Notes under the pieces: generated by a model | The model's database searches: none | Seen by the model: the letters and a program-made list of their open reading frames with translations, nothing else | What the model was told of the DNA's origin: nothing | In this document: positions 55,923 through 64,000 of the stretch, one piece after another | How the letters are laid out: the number at the start of each line of letters is the position of its first letter | Numbering within the stretch: the first letter of the stretch is position 1 | NCBI RefSeq assembly: GCF_036898095.1 | Contig: NC_090731.1 | Coordinates: 143,101,439 to 143,165,438 of the forward strand | Source of the DNA: Palaemon carinicauda | Lineage: Eukaryota > Arthropoda > Malacostraca > Decapoda > Palaemonidae | Direction: 5' to 3' | Length of the DNA stretch: 64,000 nt | Position numbers and translations under genes: made by a program

Positions 55923-56075
55923 CTTTTATGACATTCAACTTTTATGATTTTAATTGAATACTCTTTTATTTTTTATTTTATTTTATTTTTTATTTTTGTA
56001 TACATAAGTTAATTGTTACCGGCGTCAATGACCTCAGATGTCAGGATGCCTGAAAACTTTAAATCAATCAATCAA
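55923..56075 (+). other. LINE3 3' UTR and tail
   Basis: T-rich (TTTTA)n stretch, then GATGCCTGAAAACTTTAAAT and CAATCAATCAA tail. Same end as the fragment at 48104-48176. Confidence 0.85.
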
Positions 56076-56221
56076 TCTCAGTGACGCAGGTTCTTCAAGC
56101 TGGGGTGTGGAATCGTCAGACCACATTCTCATCCCACTACAGGTACCTGCAGTACATGACCCACAGGAGACTCGATACGTTCTCTATCGTTCCTGTGGTT
56201 TCTGCACAACAGCCGGTTTAA
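56076..56221 (+). pseudogene. DIRS copy F tyrosine recombinase, C-terminal end
   Basis: Resumes after the LINE3 target duplication: SVTQVLQAGVWNRQTTFSSHY with the nucleophilic Tyr region, then THRRLDTFSIVPVVSAQQPV and TAA. Matches 32353-32500 of copy C. Confidence 0.8.
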
Positions 56222-56713
56222 AATCTCAAGCTCCTTATTGGAGAAGTAGCAGAAGGTTGAGGGCATTGTTACCCGGTTGTAGTCTGCGTGAATGGAAAGG
56301 TTTGACTGGCCCTTGTTCTTTTCTTCATTCTCCCCTCTCTTGGGGAAAGCAGCATCCTGGGTTCTCTGCATAGCTGACCTCAAACCATTGCAGGTAAACC
56401 GTGCTCCCTTGTGTACCTAGTATTAAGACTAATACTGTTGCGTCCCCATACTCTGACGAGGTGGTATTGGAAAAGTCCTAGTTATACAGTTTTTCCTTCT
56501 AAAGAACTCGGAATAACTTTACCAGGACAGTCACACTTCTGCATACCTCAAGACACAGCTTGCGTAGGCCGTGGACTTTGCGTAGCAAGGTGTCAGCGAG
56601 GTGCAGGGACAACTTATTTCTTGAGTACTGATACACTCAGATAAGGAGCCCCCGGTTAAAGCCAAAAGCCAGATTGGCTGGGACGTCCACCCTTCCTAAT
56701 GGGTGAGTCACCC
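56222..56713 (+). other. 3' untranslated region of DIRS copy F
   Basis: Homologous to 32501-32970 of copy C. No gene. Confidence 0.7.
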
Positions 56714-56810
56714 CTATTAAACAGCGTTGTTTGTACTCCAGTTACGGAACAAATGACAAATTTGTAGATAATTTGTATTTTTCCCTAACTATACAAACCT
56801 TTAAGCAAAC
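56714..56810 (+). repeat. ICR of DIRS copy F
   Basis: Same plan as the ICR of copy C: CCTATTAAACAGCGTTGTTTG..., then AAATGACAAATTTGTAGATA..., the latter complementary to the right end at 57010-57057. Confidence 0.82.
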
Positions 56811-57057
56811 TTACCTGCCAGTCCTATTCCCCTTGAAGTCCTACCTCCAAGCAAAGTGAGCTCAATCACAGCTGTGGGGGGGGGGGGGGGGTAGCAAGCT
56901 ACCCTCCCTTACCCCCGCTAACTAGCGGTGTGGGTAGTTAACCCTCGTTGAAAATTAATGGCTCGTCATTTCAGCTACGCCGAAAGTAATACCCCTATTA
57001 AATAGCCAAGATTTTTATAGTTAGGAAAAATACAAATTATCTACGAATTTGTCATTT
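56811..57057 (+). repeat. Right terminal repeat of DIRS copy F
   Basis: Ends ATACAAATTATCTACGAATT TGTCATT. Includes a poly(G) run at about 56877-56891. Confidence 0.8.
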
Positions 57058-57217
57058 TCTTAAACTATTTCCAATCATTCAGTTAGTATTTACTCTCTGG
57101 AAAAGCATGTACGTACAGGCATATTATATTAAATTCAGGGAAACTACAAGAGAATGAAAAGAACTGTTTAATCAGACCTCATGAGTTAATTCTTCAAAGA
57201 ATCACAGCTTCATAAAT
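57058..57217. other. No feature recognised
   Basis: Short AT-rich stretch between copy F and a LINE 5' end. Nothing supported. Confidence 0.4.
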
Positions 57218-57562
57218 ACTACCCCCCAGATGCTGAAGCCTTGATGAGGATGGGGGCTTAGGGATCAGCAGCTGGGCTCCGATGTTCGGTGGGAATTGAT
57301 TTCCCACTGGTCCTTGGTGCAAAGCTGTTGATCCAACTAATTTAGTCAGCACTTTCTCTTTTCATTTTGTTTTTTTAATTTTTTCTCCCATCTCCAACTC
57401 TTGTGCATGAACCTGTTGGTAACTTTGGCTTGTGTTCGACTATGGTTTGGCTGCCTCTTTTGATTTGGTGCTGGTGGGATGGACAGCATGCCATCTCAAA
57501 AGAACCCTAGTACCAGACGTGCCCGAGCGAGGGGAAAGTTTTATGTGAAACCTTTCCCTGTG
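57218..57562 (+). mobile_element. 5' end of another LINE, cut by LINE4 (tentative)
   Basis: Begins with a CCCCCC run, shares GCCTTGATGA with the LINE1 5' end and runs into an open frame from the ATG at about 57489 (MPSQKNPSTRRARARGKFYV), which is basic like a LINE ORF1 start. The LINE4 5' end interrupts it after about 25 codons. CCCCC with GGGGG (57251-57256) and TGCTGA with TCAGCA cross each other as in a pseudoknot. Assignment is an inference. Confidence 0.4.
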
Positions 57563-57699
57563 CCCTCTTAATGAGAGAATGCCTTGATGAAGTCATTGAG
57601 CTTCAGCACGGCATTCTATTCCCGTGAAACTTGGTGACGGGCAAGAGGGCTCTCGAACTTTGGGAAATTGCTCCCCCAGTTCGAATCTAAATTTCTCTC
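57563..57699 (+). ncRNA. Candidate HDV-like ribozyme, LINE4 5' end
   Basis: P1, P2, P3, P4 and the CTAAA junction are as in LINE3 (P1 57563-57569; P2' 57693-57699). The extra L3 hairpin has lost three bases of one arm, which suggests that hairpin is less constrained than the pseudoknot core. Confidence 0.55.
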
Positions 57700-57757
57700 T
57701 TATCTTTTTCTTCCTCTTTATATTGGTTCAACCTTTTCCTAATATTATAAACTTTTT
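57563..57757 (+). mobile_element. LINE4: 5' UTR fragment of the LINE3 family, cut by DIRS copy G
   Basis: Starts CCCTCTTAATGAGAGAATGC and matches the LINE3 5' UTR for about 190 bp, then stops at the left end of DIRS copy G. No coding part remains at this site. Confidence 0.88.
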
Positions 57758-57950
57758 TTAAATATTAAACTTAGCCGGTGAATATATAATAGCTGACGCC
57801 TCCGACGGCTCGACAGATCCCAAAAACTCGCGAGCGATCGCCGTGAAGGTTGCGGGTGTGACCACCACCGCCGACTATCGGCCAGATACCGCATATACTT
57901 GTCAATTTCTCCAGTTCTTCTCTGTCGGTCTTGTCGACAAGTTGGTTCTG
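57758..57950 (+). repeat. Left terminal repeat of DIRS copy G
   Basis: Position and end motif agree with the left repeat of D (both run into a TTCTGTCG-type word near the inner edge). The partner is outside the window, so the length is a guess. Confidence 0.6.
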
Positions 57951-58778
57951 CTCGCTTTATGACCTCGAGTTTTCGACCGAATTGGCGAAGTACTTGGTTT
58001 TGGTTTTATTGCTTTCGCCGTGTTGGATTATTCAATACTATCTTCAAAAGAAATGCTTTTGAAAGGAGAGGAAAAGTGTTTTGCCCTTGCTTTTTTTTTT
58101 TAATCTCTGGTTTTTCCATAGAGAAAAGATGGCCGACCCTTCCCTCAGTGTACGGAAGTGTGTTAAAAGCTTTTAGTAATTATTTTATCACTTTATAAAT
58201 TATTGTTGATATTTATAGATTTACCTCTATATATTTTATTTTTTATATCTCACTCGCCTTTATTAGGCCTCTTCGATTAGCTTTCCATTTATACTAAACA
58301 TCAAGATAAATTTTATGTTTTTGTTTATATGCGGCCTTTACCTATTCTATGTAGGCGGTCCTAACTTGGAAAACGAAGTTAAACAACGTTGAGCCCATTC
58401 AACTTTTATTTTTGTTTAGTTTAAAACAGTTGCTCTGTAAGAGTGATGAAATGAATATTTTTTAGAAAATATTTTAAGAAATATATTCTTTGAATAGTCT
58501 TCGTGCTGTTTTTTCAAAGATGAACTAACGTTTGGTTTATTTATGCTACGCAGTTTGCGCTCTATCGTTACGATAGAGAAAGAGAGAATCACGGTTTCAC
58601 TTTGCAGAAAGAGTAAATCGATTTTGACGTTTTGTTCATTCTTCTTTCAAACTTAAGTGTTTTAGATACTAATTTAAAGGAACTTGTTAATTTTCAATTT
58701 CTTAGTCCTTTCAGTTTTTTCCTTTGGTCATATAACCTGTTTATTGATGAAGGGTGAGTGGGCAATTCTCTTGTGTGT
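57951..58778 (+). other. Leader of DIRS copy G, no gene
   Basis: AT-rich, no supported ORF. A 99-codon open frame at its start has no recognisable content. Confidence 0.5.

Positions 58779-58843
<65 letters not shown>
58779..58843 (+). repeat. (GA)n microsatellite, left part
   Basis: About 32 AG units directly before a LINE fragment; the repeat resumes at 59570-59591. Confidence 0.95.
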
Positions 58844-58876
<33 letters not shown>

Positions 58877-59569
58877 TCTTTATTTCCAATATTTACATTG
58901 GGTATTCATAAAATATAAGGCTACAATTAGTAAAGTCATCTTACAAACAGTTCAAATATTTGTTATTTTAGACATACAAAAGTTGTTATAAGAATCAATA
59001 AATCGGCTAAAACTTTGTAATTGAAATAATTCATCAGTAATAAAAGAATATAATGAAATCAGAAAGTATTTACTTAGAATATAGTGAGTAAAAATTACAC
59101 TTGCCGAATAATGAAATACATTGTCATAGACCACATAAGTTATGTTAAAAACAGTCATGTACAAATCATATTAAAATAACACATAGTAATCAAATATGCA
59201 TACTAGATTATAAGGAAATCTTAATTTGTAAATAAAAGCCATCTTATCCATAAATATTATCTAAAACTAATTCCAACATCTATCGAAGTACAGTAGTGCC
59301 TTCAAAAGCACTTTTAATAAGGCAATTAAGCATAACATTCTTACATTAATCGGGACCATTTAAGATTAGTTTCTTTAAGTTTACATTAAAAGCAGCGAGA
59401 GAGGATTTTTGTTTAATTGTGCCAGGTACTTTATTGTATAATGCTGGGCCTCGAACTCTAAACTGGCGGGAGCCTATCTCTGTTTTCGCCCTTTCTACAT
59501 ATAGATTTTCCTGCTGTCGAGTAGAAACCCCATTAACTGCGTGTACTGTTGGAAAATCGTATAACCAGA
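58844..59569 (-). mobile_element. LINE 3' fragment, minus strand, inserted in the GA microsatellite
   Basis: On the minus strand it carries the end of a non-LTR RT protein, about 370 bp of 3' UTR and a (TTA)n/(ATT)n tail (58844-58875). It is 5'-truncated. GA repeats on both sides serve as target duplication. Belongs to a different LINE group from LINE1-4, perhaps CR1- or jockey-like. Confidence 0.75.
59346..59568 (-). pseudogene. C-terminal end of a non-LTR reverse transcriptase
   Basis: About 73 codons: LYDFPTVHAVNGVSTRQQ, then FRVRGPALYNKVPGTIK and a TAA at 59346-59348. The F-x-x-R/G-P-x-L-Y/W-N-x-x-P pattern is typical of the C-terminal end of CR1/jockey-type RT proteins. Everything upstream is missing. 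Confidence 0.7.
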
Positions 59570-59591
59570 GAGAGAGAGAGAGAGAGAGAGA
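59570..59591 (+). repeat. (GA)n microsatellite, right part
   Basis: Eleven AG units after the LINE fragment. Confidence 0.95.
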
Positions 59592-59602
59592 ACGATCCGA
59601 TC

Positions 59603-59820
59603 TTTATTCTCGTCCCAAGTCTCTGTACAAGGAGTTTGGGAGCGAGTAACGTTGTTCTCGATTCAGTTTTTTTTTTTACTCTCGTCCCAAGTCTCTGTAC
59701 GGGGAGAGAGGATGAAACGTTTTAGTTTTTATTCTCGTCCCAAGGCACTGTACGGTGAGAGATTGAAAACGTAGTCCGTAGGGAACTAGTGTTTAGTCTC
59801 CTCCCCAGTCACTGATCTTT
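59603..59820 (+). repeat. Four irregular tandem units in the copy G leader
   Basis: CTCGTCCCAAGTCTCTGTAC recurs at about 59610, 59681 and 59734, with a diverged fourth copy near 59798 (CTCCTCCCCAGTCACTG). Spacing is 71, 53 and 64 bp. Confidence 0.75.
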
Positions 59821-60045
59821 TTAACTTTATATATTTCCGTTTTATTCGATATATATGTATATGTTTATTGATTTTTGCATGTGTGTTTCATTTTGTACTA
59901 ATGTGCTTACATTATACGACTCATTTCGCAATTCTAACCTTTTGATCTAAGGGAGAATTGCGTGCTTCAGGTAGAAATCGTTTTTATTCATGTTTAATGT
60001 GAAATTATTGAAAAATACGATATCAGTGAAGTAAGTGCAAAAAAC

Positions 60046-61380
60046 ATGTTCTGTGTTGCGGAGGGTTCGTTTGTTCGTGCTTGTCACTTGCCTAGTCCGA
60101 GACCTCTTTCAGGCTCCCCTGTACCAGGGAGAAGGAATGTCGTAGGACCTAAGGGAGTGAGGAGTGTAAACCAACGAACAGACGTTCCCTCAAAGGTATC
60201 AGACGTTGCTCGGCAAGCACGTCCTTGCCATAAGACAGGAGAGACGAAGTTTCTCCTCGTCTTCCGATGATTCGTCTCTTTAAAAGCCTGGGCGTTAAGT
60301 TTCGAGACGGTTGAAACATTTATTAGTTCCTTCAGAACAAGTTCAACGTCCTAGCTGTAGTCATAATAAGAGTCCCGTTCATAGCGATGACGTTCATGTA
60401 CAGACGTTTCTGCCACAGACTCGACGTGACGTTGAGCGGTAGACACCGTAGACACAACGTGACATCGAGTGTTAGTCACCGTAGTCTCGATATAGCATCG
60501 AACAGCAGTCACCGCTGTTACTACGGGACGTTTGAACGTCAGTTACTTCTGTCACGACGTGTAGTAGAATAACATTCTCTGCAGTCACAACGTGACATCG
60601 ACCCTCCAACTTTAACTTCTGTTCATATACAAGTTGATGTAGGCTTTTCCTTCACGTCATTCTGAATATAAATCTCCTCGCAAGACTTTAGATTTATCAG
60701 ATGATGTGCCTTCTGAAGAAGTAGATGACCCCCTTTCAACTAATGTACCTTTGGGGAGTCATTCAGAAGAGGAGTAACCTAGGGTGGTCCAACAATCCCT
60801 TGTATTTTAATTATGAATTTCTTTAGTGAAATTTTTCCTAGACTTTCTTCGACGCCTACTTTTACGAAGTCAGTTCTCTCTTGTTCTTCCAAGAGGGCCA
60901 TGCTCTTACTGGGAGACTGGTTGGAATCCAGGAGAAGTTTAGGAAAGCCTGCTTTTGCTTTTCCTCCTTCTTAATTAGCTTCTCGCTCGGGCATCTGGTG
61001 TGACACAGGAGAAGCTCGAGGAGAAGTTCTCGGCTTGGGAGTACCTGCCTCTGCCCAGGGAGACTTCTTAAGCCTTGTGGACTCTCCTCGTTGTCTAGCC
61101 ATGAGACACTCCAAGATTTTATGGTCGGCTTCAGAGCTAGACCATCTCCTGTTAGGAGTTTTTTTTGAGCGTTTGAAGTTTTTGTTTGTTGGATTGGTCC
61201 CTGGGAGCCTTAAGTAAGAAGGTCTCTCCAGCTGTCAATGTATTGCTGTACAATTATGTCATGCATGAACAAGGCTATCAGGGATGGTTCCAATGATCTG
61301 GCAGCCACGTTCACTGCAGGAACAAGGCTATCAGGGATGGCTCCAATGATCTGGCAGCCACGTTCACTGCAGGAGTACTT
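60046..61380 (+). pseudogene. DIRS copy G gag-like remnant
   Basis: Homologous to the copy D gag in several frames: PSPRPLSGSPVPGRRNVVG and QRTDVPS; then LASRSGIW, LGVPASAQGDFLSLVDSPR and SELDHLLLGVFFERL. Many stops and shifts. A 53-bp exact-spacing tandem duplication (61268-61320, 61321-61373; one difference) breaks the frame of the MNKAIRDGSNDLAATFTAG segment. The region 60370-60600 is rich in CGTGACATCGA/GTCACCG words. Confidence 0.75.
61268..61373 (+). repeat. 53-bp tandem duplication in copy G gag remnant
   Basis: Units 61268-61320 and 61321-61373 start AACAAGGCTATCAGGGATGG and differ at one base (TTCC/CTCC). Confidence 0.93.
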
Positions 61381-61960
61381 GAGATGTAAGTGCGCTCAAT
61401 GTGTTCATTGTCAAGACAAACTTCACGATGAAGACTACCAAATCTGTCTTGGCAGCAGTAAGGGAAGGCGACTGGATGGTCTCTCTCGACCTTCAGGATG
61501 CATACTTCCACATCCCGATTCATCCAAACTTTCAACAACATCTGAGGTTTGTGGACGGGAAAGTAATGTACCAATTTCGAGCACTGTACTTCGGCCTCAT
61601 TCCTGCTCCTCTTGTTTTTACAAGGCCCTTGCAAAATGTAGCAAGCTTTCTACATTTTTTGAGGATTCAGAGCCTCCCTTTATTTTGACGACTGGCTAAT
61701 CAGGGCGTCGTCATTAAATCGCTGTCTGGAGAGCCTCTAATGGACATTAGACCTAACCAAGGAGCTAGGTCTCATAGTGAACGTAGAGAAGTCGTAACTT
61801 ACAGTACCCCATCCCAGACTATTCTTTATTTGGGAATGGAGATACAGTGTCTGATTTTTCGGGCCTTTTCGTCTCCCACAAGAATGGAACAAGCTCTGTT
61901 AAAAGGCCTTCACTTGCAAGAGAAAAACAGTTGCTCTGTAAGAGTTTGAACTAGCCTTGT
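61381..61960 (+). pseudogene. DIRS copy G reverse transcriptase remnant
   Basis: After a deletion joining gag to mid-RT: TMKTTKSVLAAVREGDW, SLDLQDAYFHIPIHP, MYQFRALYFGLIPAPLVF. A frameshift then precedes the catalytic box, which reads YFDDW in the next frame (about 61681-61695). TILYLGMEIQCLIFRAF follows. Not functional. Confidence 0.8.
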
Positions 61961-62011
61961 AGGAACTCTTTCATCGCTGGAGTAGTTTATCTCTCTGGGG
62001 AGACTCAACCT

Positions 62012-63253
62012 TTGCCCTCTCCAATTTCACCTAAACCATTGGAACAAGGAGAAGGGCTTAGAGAGTATCTCTTTCCCAATCTCCAACTCAGTCTAGACAT
62101 GTCTGACTTGGTGGGACAGCAACATCAGACTTCGAGAAGGTCTTTCTCTTGCGATCAAGAACCCAAACCATGTGTTGTATTCAGATGCATCAGATTTGGG
62201 TTAGGGAACTCCACTGGACAGTCTGGAATGCTCGGGTCTTTGGTCCACGGATCAGAAGGAACTCCATTTAAGGCAAGTAACATCCCTCCTTTGGCGAGAT
62301 TTGTACAAGGAAAAATGAATGTCTTGGTGGACTGCCTCAGCAGAAGAGGACAAGTCATCTCCATGGAGTGGACGTTGCACCAGACTGTGTGCGAGAAGCT
62401 ATGGATGACATGGGGTCAACCCACCATAGATCTTTTTGCGACTTCAGTGACAAAGAGGCTCTCGACTTACTGCTTTCCAGTTCCGGATCCAGAGGCAGCC
62501 CACATAGATGCTTTCCTGCTGGACTGGTCTCACCTGGACGTTTATGCCTTTCCACCTTTCAAGATCCTAAACAAGGTGCTGCAGAAGTTCACCTCTCACG
62601 AAGGGACCAGGTTGATGTTGGTTGCTCCACGCTGGCCCGCGAGAGAGTGGTTCACAGAGGTACTTCTATGGCTGGTAGACGTTCCAAGAAGTCTGCCGTT
62701 GCGGATGGATCTCTTGCGACAGCCTCACGTAAAGAGATTTCATCAAAGCCTCCCCACGCTTCGTCTAACTGCCTTCAGACTATCGAAAGACTCTCTTGAG
62801 CTCGAGGGTTTTCGAAGGAGGCAGCTAGAACGATCGCGAGGGCTAGAAGATCCTCTACCATCAGGATCTATCAGTCGTAATGGGAGGTATTTAGAGACTG
62901 GTGCAAGTCCTCCTCTATTTCCTCTTCCAAGTGCCTCTGTAGCGCAGATTGCGGAGTTTCTGCTTTATCTGAGAAACGGTCGCTCCCTCTCTGCATCCAC
63001 CATTAAAGGCTACAGAAGCATGTTAGCTTCTGTTTTCAGGCATAGGGGTTTGGATCTTTCTAATAACAAAGATCTCCAAGACCTGCTTAAGTCTTTCGAG
63101 ACTTCCAAGGAGCGTCATATTTCGACTCCTGCTTGGAACTTGGACGTGGTCCTACGGTTCCTTATGTCAAACAGGTTTGAACCATTAAATTCAGCCTCCC
63201 TGAAGGATCTTACCCTCAAGACACTTTTTTTTGGTGTGCTTGGCTTCGGCTAA
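62012..63253 (+). pseudogene. DIRS copy G RNase H-methyltransferase-recombinase fused frame
   Basis: One open frame that starts in the RNase H end (ARFVQGKMNVLVDCLSRR), runs through the methyltransferase-like domain (IDLFATSVTKR, DAFLLDWSH, YAFPPFK, LVAPRWPAREWF) and then passes into the recombinase (SVAQIAEFLLYL, STIKGYRSMLASVFRH). In D these are two overlapping frames; here an extra base near 62930 fuses them. The frame ends at TTTTTTTT (63225-63232), where another extra base shifts it before the catalytic Arg. RNase H upstream is badly damaged. Confidence 0.8.
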
Positions 63254-63834
63254 AAGGGTTAGTGAGATACATGCTTTTAGCAAGAACATCGGCTTCTCCA
63301 CTAATAAAGCAGTATGCGCTCTTCAACTTGGTTTTTTGGCCAAGAATGGACTTCCGTCTCGTCCTTGGCCTAAATCATTTGATATCCCCAGTCTTTCTGA
63401 GATTGTGGGGAATGAAGTTGAAATGCCCTGTTAGAGCTCTTAAATTTTATTTATCCAGAGCTAAACCGCTACGAGGTTGTTCAGAGGCTTTATGGTGCTC
63501 CGTTAAAAAGCCCTCTTTGCCCATGTCTAAGAATGCGTGGTCTTATTTTATTAGACTTTTGATTCGGGAGGCACACTCTCATTTAAGTGAGAAGGATCGT
63601 AATTTACTTAAAGTCAAGGCTCATGAAGTCAGAGCGATAGCGACTTCAGTAGCGTTTAAGCAAAATAGATCCATTAAAAGTATTATGGACGCGACCTTTT
63701 GGAGAGGCAAGTCGGTATTCGCTTCATATTACTTGAAAGATGTCCAGACTCTTTATGAGGACTGCTACACACTGGGACCATTCGTAGCAGAGAGTGCAGT
63801 AGTGGGTGAAGGCTTTACCACTACATTCCCTTAA
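63231..63834 (+). pseudogene. DIRS copy G tyrosine recombinase, catalytic part
   Basis: SAKRVSEIHAFSKNIGF with the catalytic Arg, then a shift near 63425 (VEMPC then stop), then CPVRALKFYLSRAKPL, KAHEVRAIATSVAF (H-x-x-R) and SVFASYYLKDV (Tyr), ending TAA 63832-63834. All catalytic residues are still readable but in two frames. Very close to D, so decay is fairly recent. Confidence 0.85.
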
Positions 63835-64000
63835 TCCCAATATCCTTTTAATCTACTCTTGAAACTTTTAATCTTATTTTGGGTTGTACGGGAGACTAAG
63901 AAGTCTTTCGCAATCTTTTTGATTTGGCGGGTGGTCAAAATGTTGTTTCTTGAGAGCGCCCAGATTAAGGGTATTGATGAGGTCCTGTTATAGGGGTGTT
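63835..64000 (+). other. 3' untranslated region of DIRS copy G, to window end
   Basis: Homologous to 46561-46720 of copy D (GGTTGTACGG, TTGATTTGGCGGGTGGTCAA). No gene. Confidence 0.75.

Larger units (their letters stand above)
49538..56075 (+). mobile_element. LINE3: related I-like LINE, full length but inactivated
   Basis: 6.54 kb with the same plan as LINE1/2 but a different subfamily: strongly diverged proteins, no 42-residue duplication, tail AAATCAATCAATCAA. 12-bp target duplication. ORF1 and ORF2 each have one stop and the ORF2 start codon is not ATG. Confidence 0.93.
48177..57057 (+). mobile_element. DIRS-type retrotransposon copy F (C family), left-truncated, split by LINE3
   Basis: Pieces 48177-49537 and 56076-57057. 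Begins inside the methyltransferase-like domain and runs through recombinase, 3' UTR, ICR (56714-56810) and right terminal repeat. It has several lesions, including a 107-bp tandem duplication in the recombinase gene. Confidence 0.85.
57758..64000 (+). mobile_element. DIRS-type retrotransposon copy G (decayed, runs off the window)
   Basis: Left end AAATATTAAACTTAGCCGGT GAATATATAATAGCTG is the counterpart of the D left end (ATATTAATCTTACCCGATGA TCATGTAGCTG). Then leader with repeats, gag remnant, RT, RNase H, methyltransferase-like and recombinase remnants closest to copy D. The ICR and right repeat would lie beyond 64000. Confidence 0.82.

Noticed and set aside
58758..58991. ORF over the GA and AAT repeats
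   Set aside because: Arg-Glu and Ile runs from simple repeats only.

Overview
The window looks like a piece of an arthropod genome, most plausibly a decapod crustacean. It holds several families of DIRS-type (tyrosine-recombinase) retrotransposons, Ty3/Gypsy and I-like LINEs, a minisatellite, GA/AAT microsatellites and long homopolymer runs. I find no host gene, rRNA, tRNA or CRISPR array. The species is not determinable from the sequence. Essentially every coding region belongs to a transposable element.

Layout. 1-1767: AT-rich DNA with small tandem repeats. 1768-6607: complete Ty3/Gypsy element with 333-bp LTRs and a 4-bp target duplication, broken by an in-frame TGA and one frameshift. 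6969-7942: 37-bp minisatellite. 7975-about 15600: DIRS copy A, with left terminal repeat and long leader, decayed. About 15600-20214: DIRS copy B, left-truncated. 20215-23598: internally deleted Gypsy-like element on the minus strand ending in a 178-bp foldback. 23600-33290: DIRS copy C (left-truncated), split by full-length LINE1 (25262-31842). 33291-48099: right part of DIRS copy E (A-like family), split by LINE2 (33901-40482) and by the complete DIRS copy D (40826-47297). 48104-57057: a LINE tail and DIRS copy F, split by LINE3 (49538-56075). 57218-57757: two LINE 5' ends. 57758-64000: DIRS copy G, decayed, with a LINE 3' fragment inside a GA microsatellite.

How the parts work. The DIRS copies share a gag-like ORF, an RT-RNase H-methyltransferase-like ORF and an overlapping tyrosine recombinase ORF. 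Where the right end survives, an internal complementary region (ICR) is the reverse complement of both element ends joined, the signature of replication through a circle. D has all parts apparently intact. LINE1 and LINE2 are about 99% identical in ORF2, each with two open ORFs joined by a TAATG overlap and clean target duplications, so they moved recently.

The most interesting signal is at the 5' ends of the LINEs. The first about 140 nt of four copies can be folded in the order P1-P2-P3-P1'-P4-P2', with a C-U-A-A junction before P2'. This is the nested double pseudoknot of HDV-like self-cleaving ribozymes, and P1 starts exactly at the LINE 5' terminus as fixed by the target duplications. 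A second hairpin further down the 5' UTR keeps its pairing while its stem sequence changes between LINE families.
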